From Sphingomonas sp. FARSPH (GTDB taxonomy: Bacteria > Pseudomonadota > Alphaproteobacteria > Sphingomonadales > Sphingomonadaceae): 64,000 nucleotides of DNA. Made by a program: the position numbers and the translations under genes. The notes beneath the pieces were generated by a model. The model did no database searches. It worked only from the letters and a program-made list of their open reading frames with translations, and was not told where the DNA came from. This document shows, piece after piece, positions 52,162 through 61,331 of the stretch (position 1 is the stretch's first letter; each line of letters opens with the position of its first letter). Location of the stretch: contig NZ_CP029985.1 of assembly GCF_003355005.1 (NCBI RefSeq), forward strand, positions 3,060,501-3,124,500, read 5' to 3'.

Positions 52162-53274
52162 ATGAAGACCCGTGCCGCCGTCGCGTTCGAGGCGAAACAG
52201 CCGCTGGAGATCGTCGAACTCGACCTCGAAGGCCCGAAGGCAGGCGAGGTGCTGGTCGAGATCAAGGCGACGGGCATCTGCCACACCGACGCCTACACGC
52301 TCGATGGCCTCGACAGCGAGGGGCTGTTCCCGAGCGTGCTCGGCCACGAGGGATGCGGCATCGTGCGCGAGGTCGGCGCGGGCGTGACCAGCGTCGCGAT
52401 CGGCGACCACGTCATCCCGCTGTACACGCCCGAATGCCGCCAGTGTAAGTCGTGCCTCAGCCAGAAGACCAACCTGTGCACCGCGATCCGCGCGACGCAG
52501 GGCAAGGGGCTGATGCCCGACGGCACGACGCGCTTCAGCTACAAGGGGCAGCCGATCTTCCATTACATGGGCTGTTCGACCTTCTCGAACTTCACCGTGC
52601 TGCCCGAGATCGCGGTCGCGAAGATCCGCGAGGACGCGCCGTTCGACACCACCTGCTACGTCGGGTGCGGCGTCACCACCGGCGTCGGCGCGGTGGTCAA
52701 CACCGCCAAGGTCCAGCCGGGAGAGAATATCGTCGTCTTCGGCCTCGGCGGCATCGGGCTCAACGTTATCCAGGGTGCCAAGCTCGCGGGCGCATCGCGG
52801 ATCATCGGCGTCGACATCAATCCCGACCGTGAGGAATGGGGCCGCCGTTTCGGCATGACGCACTTCCTGAATTCCAGTGGCTTGTCGCGCGAGGAGACGA
52901 TCGCGGCGCTGCTCGCGCTGACCGACGGCGGCGCGGACTATACCTTCGACGCGACCGGCAACACGGAGGTGATGCGCACCGCGCTCGAGGCGTGCCACCG
53001 CGGCTGGGGTACGTCGATCATCATCGGCGTCGCCGAAGCGGGCAAGGAGATCGCGACGCGCCCCTTCCAGCTGGTCACCGGGCGCAACTGGCGCGGCACC
53101 GCGTTTGGCGGGGCGCGCGGGCGGACCGATACGCCCAAGATCGTCGACTGGTATATGAACGGTCTGATCGAGATCGATCCGATGATCACGCATCGCCTGT
53201 CGCTCGATGAAATCAACACGGGCTTCGACCTGATGCATGCGGGCGAATCGATCCGCAGCGTCGTAATCTACTAA
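52162..53274 (+). CDS. frmA: S-(hydroxymethyl)glutathione dehydrogenase / class III alcohol dehydrogenase
   Basis: The enzyme oxidises the formaldehyde-glutathione adduct to S-formylglutathione with NAD+ and can also reduce S-nitrosoglutathione. The 370 aa show catalytic zinc ligands in GICHTDAY and GHEGCGIV and structural-zinc cysteines in CRQCKSC and the following NLC. The NAD-binding GLGGIGLNVIQG is also present. The ATG at 52162 gives the standard N terminus. It leads the operon frmA-VOC-fghA. Confidence 0.96.
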   Translation: MKTRAAVAFEAKQPLEIVELDLEGPKAGEVLVEIKATGICHTDAYTLDGLDSEGLFPSVLGHEGCGIVREVGAGVTSVAIGDHVIPLYTPECRQCKSCLSQKTNLCTAIRATQGKGLMPDGTTRFSYKGQPIFHYMGCSTFSNFTVLPEIAVAKIREDAPFDTTCYVGCGVTTGVGAVVNTAKVQPGENIVVFGLGGIGLNVIQGAKLAGASRIIGVDINPDREEWGRRFGMTHFLNSSGLSREETIAALLALTDGGADYTFDATGNTEVMRTALEACHRGWGTSIIIGVAEAGKEIATRPFQLVTGRNWRGTAFGGARGRTDTPKIVDWYMNGLIEIDPMITHRLSLDEINTGFDLMHAGESIRSVVIY

Positions 53275-53289
53275 ACGGGGAGGACATAG

Positions 53290-53673
53290 ATGTTCAGTCA
53301 TGTGATGCTTGGCGCGAACGATCTGGATGCGTCGAAGGCGTTCTACGATGCCGCGCTCGGCGCGCTTGGAACGGCGCCCGGCCGCGGCGACGACAAGGGG
53401 CGCGTGCTGTACGCCAGTGGCGGTGCGCTGTTCATGCTGACGCGGCCGATCGACGGCAATCCCGCGTGCCATGCCAACGGCGGCACGATCGGCTTCCGCG
53501 CGAAGGACACCGCCGCGATCGACGCGTGGCATGCCGCGGGGCTCGCCCATGGGGGCACCGCCTGCGAGGACCCGCCCGGCTGGCGCGAGACGCCCTTCGG
53601 CGGCCTGTATCTCGCCTATCTGCGCGATCCCGCAGGCAACAAGGTGTGCGCGGCATTCCGCGAACCGCGCTGA
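53290..53673 (+). CDS. VOC-family glyoxalase-like protein
   Basis: The 127-aa protein is a vicinal-oxygen-chelate fold member (FSHVMLGANDLDASKAFYDAAL at the N terminus; YLAYLRDPAGNKVCA near the end). The exact activity is unknown. It sits 15 nt after frmA and overlaps fghA (TGATG), so it is cotranscribed with formaldehyde detoxification. A role in handling a related aldehyde-glutathione adduct is plausible but unproven. Confidence 0.88.
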   Translation: MFSHVMLGANDLDASKAFYDAALGALGTAPGRGDDKGRVLYASGGALFMLTRPIDGNPACHANGGTIGFRAKDTAAIDAWHAAGLAHGGTACEDPPGWRETPFGGLYLAYLRDPAGNKVCAAFREPR

Positions 53674-54509
53674 TGGACACGGTTTCGACCGCCCGCTCGC
53701 ATGGCGGGACGCAGGGCGTCTATCGCCACGCGAGTGCGGCGACGGGCACGGACATGACGTTTTCGGTGTTCGTGCCCGACCATGCGCCGGGCGCGACGAT
53801 GCCCGTCGTCTGGTATCTGTCGGGCCTGACCTGCACGCACGCCAACGTCACCGACAAGGGCGAGTATCGGCGCGCCTGCGCCGAGCACGGCCTGATCTTC
53901 GTCGCGCCGGATACCAGCCCGCGCGGGGACGGCGTCGCCGACGATCCCGCCGGCGCTTATGACTTCGGGCTGGGCGCCGGCTTCTACGTCGATGCGACCG
54001 AGGCGCCCTATGCGGCGCATTATCGCATGTGGTCGTATGTCACCGGGGAACTGCCCGCGCTGATCGGCGGTGCCTTTCCGGCGGATATGGCGCGCCAGTC
54101 GATCATGGGCCATTCGATGGGCGGCCACGGCGCGCTGACGATCGGGCTGACCCATCCCGACCGGTACAAGGCGGTGTCCGCCTTCGCGCCGATCGTCGCG
54201 CCCGGACAGGTGCCGTGGGGGGAAAAGGCGCTGGGCGGTTATCTGGGGCCGGACCGTGCGGCGTGGCGGCGGCACGATGCGGTCGCGCTGATCGAGGATG
54301 GCGCGCGTGTGCCGGCGCTGCTGGTCGATCAGGGCGATGCGGACCAGTTTCTCACCGAGCAGTTGAAACCGCATCTGCTCGCGGCGGCGTGCGAACAGGC
54401 GGGGATCGACCTGACGCTGCGGATGCAGCCGAGGTATGACCACAGCTATCTGTTCGTCTCGACCTTCATGGCGGACCAGCTAGCCTGGCACGCAGCGCGG
54501 CTTGATTGA
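53673..54509 (+). CDS. fghA: S-formylglutathione hydrolase
   Basis: The 278-aa esterase-D-type serine hydrolase releases formate and glutathione from S-formylglutathione. It has WYLSGLTCTHANVTDKGEYRR near the N terminus, the nucleophile Ser in GHSMGGHGA, the Asp of DQGDADQF and the His of YDHSYLF. It completes the pathway started by frmA. Confidence 0.95.
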   Translation: MDTVSTARSHGGTQGVYRHASAATGTDMTFSVFVPDHAPGATMPVVWYLSGLTCTHANVTDKGEYRRACAEHGLIFVAPDTSPRGDGVADDPAGAYDFGLGAGFYVDATEAPYAAHYRMWSYVTGELPALIGGAFPADMARQSIMGHSMGGHGALTIGLTHPDRYKAVSAFAPIVAPGQVPWGEKALGGYLGPDRAAWRRHDAVALIEDGARVPALLVDQGDADQFLTEQLKPHLLAAACEQAGIDLTLRMQPRYDHSYLFVSTFMADQLAWHAARLD

Positions 54510-54528
54510 CGAGCGGCCGAGCTGAGTA

Positions 54529-55050
54529 TCAGAGGTCGCGTGCGTAGACGCGGTCGCCGCACCAGGTATCGCCGACCTTGAAGCGGCGTTCCGCGACGAC
54601 TGCGAACCCCTGCCGTTCGTAGAAGGCGCGCGCCCGCGCGTTGCCCGCGAAGACGCCGAGCAGCATGCGCGTCGCGCCCAGCGCCCGCGCATCGTCGATC
54701 GCGCGCGCCATCAGCGCGTTGCCGAGGCCGGTGCCGCGGGTGGTCGACAAGGTGTAGATGCGGCGCAGCTCGATGTCCCCGGGGCGCGTTTCGCCTACCT
54801 CTTCGGGCGGGGTCAGCAAGCTATAGCCGACCGGCGCGTGGCCGATGGCGTGTTCCGCGATCGTCAGGACGCTTGCCGGATCCGCGCTCCACGCGGCGAA
54901 GCGCGCGATACTGCTCTTGGCGGAGAGATGCGCAAGGATGTCCGGTCCGGCCAGCACGCCCGCGAAAGTTTCGAGGAAGCTGGCCTGCGCGACGAGCGCG
55001 ACCGCGGGCGCATCCTCCGGGGACGCACGCCGCAGCCGCCATTCGGCCAT
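54529..55050 (-). CDS. GNAT-family N-acetyltransferase
   Basis: The 173-aa acyltransferase has the acetyl-CoA-binding loop RGTGLGNALM near ~105 and the C-terminal FYERQGFAVV. The substrate is unknown. The ATG at 55050 lies 10 nt after the ndk stop, so it is probably cotranscribed with ndk. It converges on fghA. Confidence 0.88.
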   Translation of the reverse strand: MAEWRLRRASPEDAPAVALVAQASFLETFAGVLAGPDILAHLSAKSSIARFAAWSADPASVLTIAEHAIGHAPVGYSLLTPPEEVGETRPGDIELRRIYTLSTTRGTGLGNALMARAIDDARALGATRMLLGVFAGNARARAFYERQGFAVVAERRFKVGDTWCGDRVYARDL

Positions 55051-55060
55051 CAGCCCCGGA

Positions 55061-55483
55061 TCAGCCAACGATCTCTTCAGGCTTGAAGAAATAGGCGATC
55101 TCGATCTCGGCATTCTCGTCCGAATCCGAACCGTGGACGGTGTTCGCCTCGATCGATTCGGCCAGTTCCTTACGGATCGTGCCCGGCTCGGCGTTGGCGG
55201 GGTTGGTCGCGCCCATGATGTCGCGGTTGCGTTGCATCGCGTTTTCGCCCTCGAGCACCTGCACGACGACGGGGCCGGAGATCATGAATTCGACGAGGTC
55301 GTTGAAGAACGGACGCTCCTTGTGCACCGCGTAGAAGCCCTCGGCCTGCTCGCGGGTCATGTGGATGCGCTTCGACGCGACGACGCGCAGGCCGGCATCC
55401 TCCAGCATCTTGGTGACCGCGCCGGTCAGGTTGCGGCGGGTGGCGTCGGGCTTGATGATCGAGAAGGTACGGTTCGCGGCCAT
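55061..55483 (-). CDS. ndk: Nucleoside diphosphate kinase
   Basis: Ndk equalises NTP pools by phosphate transfer through a phospho-histidine. The 140 aa open with RTFSIIKPDATRRNL and contain His117 in VHGSDSDENA, the universal active site. The ATG at 55483 is the normal start; upstream codons in the same frame are not needed. The gene is followed closely by the GNAT gene. Confidence 0.96.
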   Translation of the reverse strand: MAANRTFSIIKPDATRRNLTGAVTKMLEDAGLRVVASKRIHMTREQAEGFYAVHKERPFFNDLVEFMISGPVVVQVLEGENAMQRNRDIMGATNPANAEPGTIRKELAESIEANTVHGSDSDENAEIEIAYFFKPEEIVG

Positions 55484-55569
55484 GATGGTCACGGAGCTCC
55501 TGTGGTTGGGCGGTCGTTGGGAAGTGGCGCCGCCCTAGTGGCCGTCGCGGGACTTGGCAACAATCGCGA

Positions 55570-56010
55570 TCAGGCGGCGCGTTCCCAGCGCCCCGCGTCG
55601 CTCTGCTTCCAGTAGCGGCGCTCGACCCCGTCCGTCTCGGCAAGGCCGCGCCAGGCGCCGCGCGCGGCCTCGATATGGTCATCCGCGAAGAAATGGAACG
55701 CGCGCTCGAACCCCAGCGCCTCCATGCGCCAGCGGCCGTCGACCAGTGCGATGTGGCGGGCGCCGTTCGCGGCATCGGGCGTCGCCGCGATCAGAACCGG
55801 CTGGCGGGCATCGTCGCCGGTGCCCGCCAGCGCGTGCGGCAGGAAGCTGTCCAGCGTGTAGCTCCACAGCAATCGGTCGAGGTGCGCGCGCTGCTCCGCA
55901 TCGTCGGCGACGATGAGCAACCGCGCGCCGCTCGCGACCACCTTTTCGGCGATCTGCGGCAGCGCGCGGTCGAGCGGCGTCGTGGTCAAATGGTAGAAAT
56001 CGACCTGCAT
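55570..56010 (-). CDS. holC: DNA polymerase III chi subunit HolC
   Basis: The chi subunit links the clamp-loader complex to SSB. The 146-aa protein begins MQVDFYHLTTTPLDRALPQI and shows LLIVADDAEQR and DRLLWSYTLDSFLPHAL, which are typical of HolC. Its ATG overlaps the pepA stop (TGATG); the pepA-holC pair is common in proteobacteria. Confidence 0.92.
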   Translation of the reverse strand: MQVDFYHLTTTPLDRALPQIAEKVVASGARLLIVADDAEQRAHLDRLLWSYTLDSFLPHALAGTGDDARQPVLIAATPDAANGARHIALVDGRWRMEALGFERAFHFFADDHIEAARGAWRGLAETDGVERRYWKQSDAGRWERAA

Positions 56011-57467
56011 CAACGCTCGAAGTTCGCCGCGACGAACCGGTCGAGCAGCCGCACGCCGTACCCGGTCGCGCCCTTGTCGTGGTGGCTGCCCGGCTTGTCC
56101 GCCCAGACGGTGCCGGCGATGTCGAGGTGCGCCCACTTCACGCCGTCGTCGATGAAGCGCTTGATGAACTGCGCCGCGGTGATCGATCCCGCGCCGCGCG
56201 GCCCCACGTTCTTCATGTCCGCGATCGGGCTGTCGATCAGCTTGTCATAGGCGTCCGACATCGGCAGGCGCCACAGTTTGTCGCCGCTGTCGCGACCCGC
56301 CGCCAGCAACTGCTCGCCCAGCGTATCGTCGTTGGTGAACAGGCCGGCATGTTCGTGACCCAGGCTGATGATCATCGCGCCCGTCAGCGTGGCGAGATCG
56401 ATCAGCGTCGTCGGCTTGAACGTCGCCTGCGTCCAGGTGATCGCGTCCGCAAGCACCAGCCGCCCTTCCGCGTCGGTGTTGATGACCTCGATCGTCTGGC
56501 CGGACATCGACGTCACGACGTCGCCGGGCCGCTGCGCATTGCCGTCGGGCATGTTCTCGACGAGGCCGCAGACGCCGACGACATTGACCTTCGCCTTGCG
56601 CAGCGCCAGCGCCTTCATGACGCCGGCGACCGCGCCCGCGCCGCCCATGTCCCACTTCATGTCTTCCATACCGGCGGCGGGCTTGATCGAGATGCCGCCG
56701 GTGTCGAAGGTGACGCCCTTGCCGACGAAGGCGATCGTCGGCGCGCCCTCGCCGCCGCCGTTCCACTTCATCGCGAGGATGCGGCCGTCGCGCACCGAAC
56801 CCTGGCTGACGCCGAGCAGCGAGCCCATGCCGAGTTCGCGCATCGCCGCCTCGTCCAGCACGGTGATGTCGAGACCGAGGCCGTCGGTTTCCTTGCGGAC
56901 GTGGTCGACGAAGCTTTCCGGGTAGAGGATGTTGGGCGGCAGCGTGACGAGCGTGCGGGTCAGCGCCATGCCCGCGGTCACCGCTGCGGCATCCCCCCAG
57001 GCGGCATCGACGCCCTGCAGTGCGCCGGCGATGGTGACGACGGCCAGCGTCGGCTTCTGCTTTTCGGGCAGTTTGGTGCGATAAATGTCGTATCGCCACG
57101 CACGCTGCGCCGCGGTCGCGGCCAGCGCGGAGACCGCCGCCGCCGACGCGCCGGTGCCGGTCACGTCGATCGTCAGGTCGGTGACGCCGGAGGTCAGCAG
57201 CTTCGCGACGAGCGCGCCGCCCGCCTTTTGCCAGTCCGCCTCGCCGCCTTCCCCGGTGCCGACGAGCAGCAGGCGGCGCGCGCCGCCGGCCGACGGCACG
57301 AACAGGTCGACCAATGCGCCCGATTCGCCTTCGAACCGCGCCGCCTTCGCGGCGGCGGCGATCAGCGCGCCGGCGCCGTCACGGTCGGGCAGTCCGCCAC
57401 CCTTGGCAACGGGGACCGCGACGACGGCGGCGTCGGGCGCGACGGCGGGGGCAAAACGAACGTCCAT
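56010..57467 (-). CDS. pepA: Leucyl aminopeptidase PepA
   Basis: PepA is a two-metal cytosolic M17 aminopeptidase. The 485 aa have an N-terminal macro-like domain and a catalytic domain with VGKGVTFDTGGISIKPA (metal-binding Lys/Asp), the signature NTDAEGRL and GAMIISLGHEHAG. The ATG at 57467 is the start. It is coupled to holC and divergent from lptD. Confidence 0.95.
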   Translation of the reverse strand: MDVRFAPAVAPDAAVVAVPVAKGGGLPDRDGAGALIAAAAKAARFEGESGALVDLFVPSAGGARRLLLVGTGEGGEADWQKAGGALVAKLLTSGVTDLTIDVTGTGASAAAVSALAATAAQRAWRYDIYRTKLPEKQKPTLAVVTIAGALQGVDAAWGDAAAVTAGMALTRTLVTLPPNILYPESFVDHVRKETDGLGLDITVLDEAAMRELGMGSLLGVSQGSVRDGRILAMKWNGGGEGAPTIAFVGKGVTFDTGGISIKPAAGMEDMKWDMGGAGAVAGVMKALALRKAKVNVVGVCGLVENMPDGNAQRPGDVVTSMSGQTIEVINTDAEGRLVLADAITWTQATFKPTTLIDLATLTGAMIISLGHEHAGLFTNDDTLGEQLLAAGRDSGDKLWRLPMSDAYDKLIDSPIADMKNVGPRGAGSITAAQFIKRFIDDGVKWAHLDIAGTVWADKPGSHHDKGATGYGVRLLDRFVAANFER

Positions 57468-57628
57468 GCGAACCAATCCTGTCTCTTATCGTTGAGCGCG
57501 TGATCTAGGACCGGCTGGCCGCGAGCACAACGATTGCAGGGTCGCGCGGGTGATGCGATAGGCGGGCGTTGCGACACCGATCAGGGCGGTGCGCATCCGC
57601 GCTGGTAAAAGGGTGAGTTCACATCGTC

Positions 57629-59884
57629 GTGTCGCGTCTGCACCTTCTCGCCGGCTGTGCGCTGCCGCTCGTCCTCGTTGCCGCGCCCGCCGCCGCGCAG
57701 TCGCTGGGCGACCGGCCCGTCGCCCCCGCACCGCTGTCGGACCCGGCGCTGGCCCAGCCCGTGCCGCCGCCGGCGGAGGGCGAGGACCAGATCCGCTTCA
57801 GCGCCGACGCGCTGGAATATGACACCAACACCGACATCGTCACCGCGACGGGTGCGGTGCGCATGTACCGCGAGACGGAGCGGCTGCGCGCCGATCGCGT
57901 CGTCTGGAACCGCAAGACAGGCCGCGTCACCGCGACCGGCAACATCGCGGTCACCAACCCGCAGGGAGACACTGCGTACGGCGATTCGATCGAACTGACC
58001 GATTCGCTGAAGGACGGCGTCGTCGACAACATGCTGATCGTGCTCAACCGTGGCGGCCGGCTCGCCGCGCAAAAGGGCACGCGCGACGCGAACGGCGTCG
58101 TCGAACTGCAGACCGCAGCCTATACGCCGTGCGCCGTCGAAACCGCGGCGGGATGCCCGAAAGAGCCGTCGTGGAAGATCACGGCGGTGCGCATCACCTA
58201 TCGCCCCGATCGCCAGCGGCTGTATTACGGCGGCGGTTCGTTCCACCTGTTCGGCCTGCCCGCGCTGCCGCTGCCCGCCTTTTCGACGCCCGTCGGCGGC
58301 GGGTCGGAAAGCGGGCTGCTGATGCCCGATTTCCAGGTCAGCCAGTCGAACGGACTGGAACTGATCGCGCCCTATTACGTCAAGCTCGCCCCCAACAAGG
58401 GGCTGACGCTGACGCCGCACATCTTCTCCAGCGAAGTGCCGATGATGCAGGCACAATATGAGGCGCTGGGTCAGACGGGCGCGTTCCGCATCACCGGCTA
58501 TGCCACCGAGAGCCGGCGCAGCGACGATCTCATCACCAATAACCCGACCCAGACCGAGCGCGCGTTCCGCGGCTATCTGGACGGTGTTGCCCGGTATCAG
58601 CTGTCGCCCGACTGGACGGCGAGCGGCTCGCTGCGGCTGACGACCGACCCGACGTTCCTGCGTCGCTACGACATCTCGCGCGACGACCGGCTGCGCACGA
58701 CAGCGTCGCTCGAGCATATCGACGCGAACAGCTATTTCGCGATCACCGGCTGGTACGTGCAGACGCTGCGCGTCGGCGACATCCAGGGGCGCCAGGCGAT
58801 CGCGTTGCCCGCGATCGATTACCGTCAGCGGCTCGACGTGCTGGGCGGCAAGCTGCAGCTGCAGGGCAACACGCTCGCGATCTCGCGGCCGGAGGGCCAG
58901 GATACGCAGCGCGCGTTCGTGTCGGGTCAATGGGACCTGCGGCGCCTGACCAACTGGGGTCAGGAAGTGACGCTGACCGGCTATGCCCGCGCCGACGTGT
59001 ACAACACCAGCAACATCGATAGCACGACGGTCGCCAGCTATCGCGGGCTCGACGGATTTCACGGTCGCGCGATCGCGGCGGTCGCCGCCGACGTCAAATG
59101 GCCGTTCGTCGGCAGTTTTCTGGGCGGGACGCAGGTGCTGACGCCGCGGGTGCAGATCGTCGCTTCGCCCAAGGTCGCGAACCTGGAGGTTCCCAACGAG
59201 GACGCGCGCGCGATCGACCTGGAGGATTCGAACCTGTTCGCGCTCAATCGCTTCGCGGGCTACGACCGGTTCGAGGATACCAGCCGCGTGACCTATGGCG
59301 CGCAGTGGATGGTCAACGTGCCGGGCGTGTCGTTCGACGCGGTGATCGGCCAGAGCTATCGCCTGTCGGAACGGCCGACCATCCTGCCGCAGGGCACCGG
59401 CCTGTCCGATCGCTTTTCGGACATCGTCGGACGGACCGTGCTGCGTATCCACGATTTCGTGTCGATCACCCATCGCTACCGCCTCGACAAGGACAGTTTC
59501 GCGGTGCGCCGCAACGAGCTGGACGCGACGGTCGGCTCGCGCAGCACGTACGTGCTCGTCGGCTATCTCCGGCTCAATCGCAATATCACCCCCAGCATCG
59601 AGGATCTGCAGGATCGCGAGGAACTTCGCCTGGGCGGGCGGGTGCAGTTCACGCGCTTCTGGTCCGCGTTCGGGTCGACCGTCATCGACCTGACCGATAA
59701 AGCGGAAGACCCGCTGTCGCTGGCGGACGGATTCTCGCCCGTGCGGCACCGGCTGGGCGTGCAATATGAGGACGAATGCCTTCGCCTCGGCCTGACGTGG
59801 CGGCGGACGTACCAGGACACCGGCGATGCGCGCGGCGGCAACGCCTTCCTGTTGACGCTGGCGTTGAAGAACATCGGCCGCTAA
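57629..59884 (+). CDS. lptD: LPS-assembly outer-membrane protein LptD
   Basis: LptD with LptE inserts lipopolysaccharide into the outer leaflet. The 751-aa protein starts with a GTG and a signal peptide (~1-24, cleavage after AAAQ). An OstA-like beta-jellyroll follows (~50-190: FSADALEYDTNTDIVTATG, VRMYRETERLRADRV), then a long beta-barrel with PALPLPAFSTPVGGGSESGLLMPDF at its start. Two cysteine pairs would be expected for the LptD disulfides; Cys residues occur near ~168, ~175 and close to the C terminus. It leads the operon lptD-surA-pdxA-rsmA. Confidence 0.95.
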   Translation: MSRLHLLAGCALPLVLVAAPAAAQSLGDRPVAPAPLSDPALAQPVPPPAEGEDQIRFSADALEYDTNTDIVTATGAVRMYRETERLRADRVVWNRKTGRVTATGNIAVTNPQGDTAYGDSIELTDSLKDGVVDNMLIVLNRGGRLAAQKGTRDANGVVELQTAAYTPCAVETAAGCPKEPSWKITAVRITYRPDRQRLYYGGGSFHLFGLPALPLPAFSTPVGGGSESGLLMPDFQVSQSNGLELIAPYYVKLAPNKGLTLTPHIFSSEVPMMQAQYEALGQTGAFRITGYATESRRSDDLITNNPTQTERAFRGYLDGVARYQLSPDWTASGSLRLTTDPTFLRRYDISRDDRLRTTASLEHIDANSYFAITGWYVQTLRVGDIQGRQAIALPAIDYRQRLDVLGGKLQLQGNTLAISRPEGQDTQRAFVSGQWDLRRLTNWGQEVTLTGYARADVYNTSNIDSTTVASYRGLDGFHGRAIAAVAADVKWPFVGSFLGGTQVLTPRVQIVASPKVANLEVPNEDARAIDLEDSNLFALNRFAGYDRFEDTSRVTYGAQWMVNVPGVSFDAVIGQSYRLSERPTILPQGTGLSDRFSDIVGRTVLRIHDFVSITHRYRLDKDSFAVRRNELDATVGSRSTYVLVGYLRLNRNITPSIEDLQDREELRLGGRVQFTRFWSAFGSTVIDLTDKAEDPLSLADGFSPVRHRLGVQYEDECLRLGLTWRRTYQDTGDARGGNAFLLTLALKNIGR

Positions 59885-59965
59885 GCCCGCATTCAGCCGG
59901 CCATGGGCATGGGGCGGATCACGGCGCGCGAACGGGCGCGCCCAGCTGTAGGATAACGGGAACAC

Positions 59966-61330
59966 GTGACGCATCGAATTCGACCGGCGGCCCGGCTGGG
60001 CCGGATCATGGGCTGGGTGGCGCTGACGGCGATGACCGGCAGTGCGGTGGCGCAGACCGTGCAGGACCAGAGAACGCCCGACACCGCGCTCGACATCCCG
60101 GCCAACCTGCAGATTTTCGGCAAGCTCGACCCCAACGTCCGTAAGCCGACCGCGATCGTCAACGATTACGTCATCACGGGGACGGACGTCGACCAGCGTC
60201 TGGCACTGACGCTGCTGACCAACGGCGCGGCCAAGCCGCCGCCCGAACAGCTCGACCAGATCAAATTGCAGATCCTGCGCCAGCTGATCGACGAGACGCT
60301 GGAAATCCAGGAAGCCAAGTCCGCCGACATCACTGTGACGGCGGCAGAGATCGATCAGAGCATCGCCGGCGTCGCCAAGCGCGCGGGCAAGACGCCGGAG
60401 CAGTTCCGCGTCGAACTGCGCAAGGCGGGATCGTCCGAACGCTCGCTGCGCCGCGCGATCGAGGGCGAGCTGGCCTGGAGCCGCTACCTGCGCCGCAAGG
60501 TCGAACCGTTCGTCAACGTCGGTGACGAAGAGGTGAAGGCGATCATCGACCGGCTTCAAGCCGCCAAGGGCGCGGAGGAATATCACCTCCAGGAAATCTA
60601 TCTGAGCGCCAACGACGCCAATCGCGAACAGATTGCGGCGAACGCGCGCCAGATCATCGGCGAATTGCAGAAGGGGCAGCAGCCCTTCGAATTCTACGCG
60701 AAAAGCTATTCCGAAGCCTCGACCAAGGCGGTCGGCGGCGATCTCGGCTGGCTGCGTCTCGCGACGCTGCCGCAGCCGCTGGCCGAGGCCGCGCAACAGA
60801 TGCAGGTCGGGCAGGTCGCGGGCCCGATCGCGACGCCCGGCGGCTTCTCGATCCTCTACCTGATCGACAAGCGCACCGTCGGCGCGGCCGACCCGCGCGA
60901 TGCGCGGCTCAGCCTGAAGCAGCTGACGATCCACTTCCCCGCCAACACGACGATGGCGCAGGCGCAGGCGCGCGCCGGTACATTCGCAGAGGCGCTGAAG
61001 AAAATCCAGGGCTGCGGCAGCGTCGAGAAGATCGCCGCGAGCGTCGGCGCCGAAGTCGTCGACAATGATTCGGTGCCGGTGCGCAGCGTCCCCGATCCGC
61101 GGCTCCAGCAGATCCTGCTCGGGCTTCAGGTCGGCCAGGCGACACCGCCGTTCGGATCGCCGCAGGACGGCGTGCGCTCGCTGGTGCTGTGCGGCCGCGA
61201 CGATCCGCAGCAGAACAACCTGCCGAGCGCGAACCAGATCCAGGGCCAGTTGGAGCAGCAACGCGTCAACCTGCGCGCGCAGAGCAAGTTGCGCGACCTG
61301 CGCCGCGACGCGGTCATCGAGTATCGCTGA
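59966..61330 (+). CDS. surA: Periplasmic chaperone/peptidyl-prolyl isomerase SurA
   Basis: SurA helps outer-membrane proteins such as LptD to fold. The 454 aa comprise a signal peptide (~1-30), the SurA N-terminal chaperone domain (VNDYVITGTDVDQRLALTLL) and a parvulin domain (~200-310, GGDLGWLRLATLP). A C-terminal segment resembling a second parvulin-like region also has the final SurA helix. A GTG at 59966 is the likely start. It lies 81 nt after lptD. Confidence 0.92.
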   Translation: MTHRIRPAARLGRIMGWVALTAMTGSAVAQTVQDQRTPDTALDIPANLQIFGKLDPNVRKPTAIVNDYVITGTDVDQRLALTLLTNGAAKPPPEQLDQIKLQILRQLIDETLEIQEAKSADITVTAAEIDQSIAGVAKRAGKTPEQFRVELRKAGSSERSLRRAIEGELAWSRYLRRKVEPFVNVGDEEVKAIIDRLQAAKGAEEYHLQEIYLSANDANREQIAANARQIIGELQKGQQPFEFYAKSYSEASTKAVGGDLGWLRLATLPQPLAEAAQQMQVGQVAGPIATPGGFSILYLIDKRTVGAADPRDARLSLKQLTIHFPANTTMAQAQARAGTFAEALKKIQGCGSVEKIAASVGAEVVDNDSVPVRSVPDPRLQQILLGLQVGQATPPFGSPQDGVRSLVLCGRDDPQQNNLPSANQIQGQLEQQRVNLRAQSKLRDLRRDAVIEYR

Positions 61331-61331
61331 C

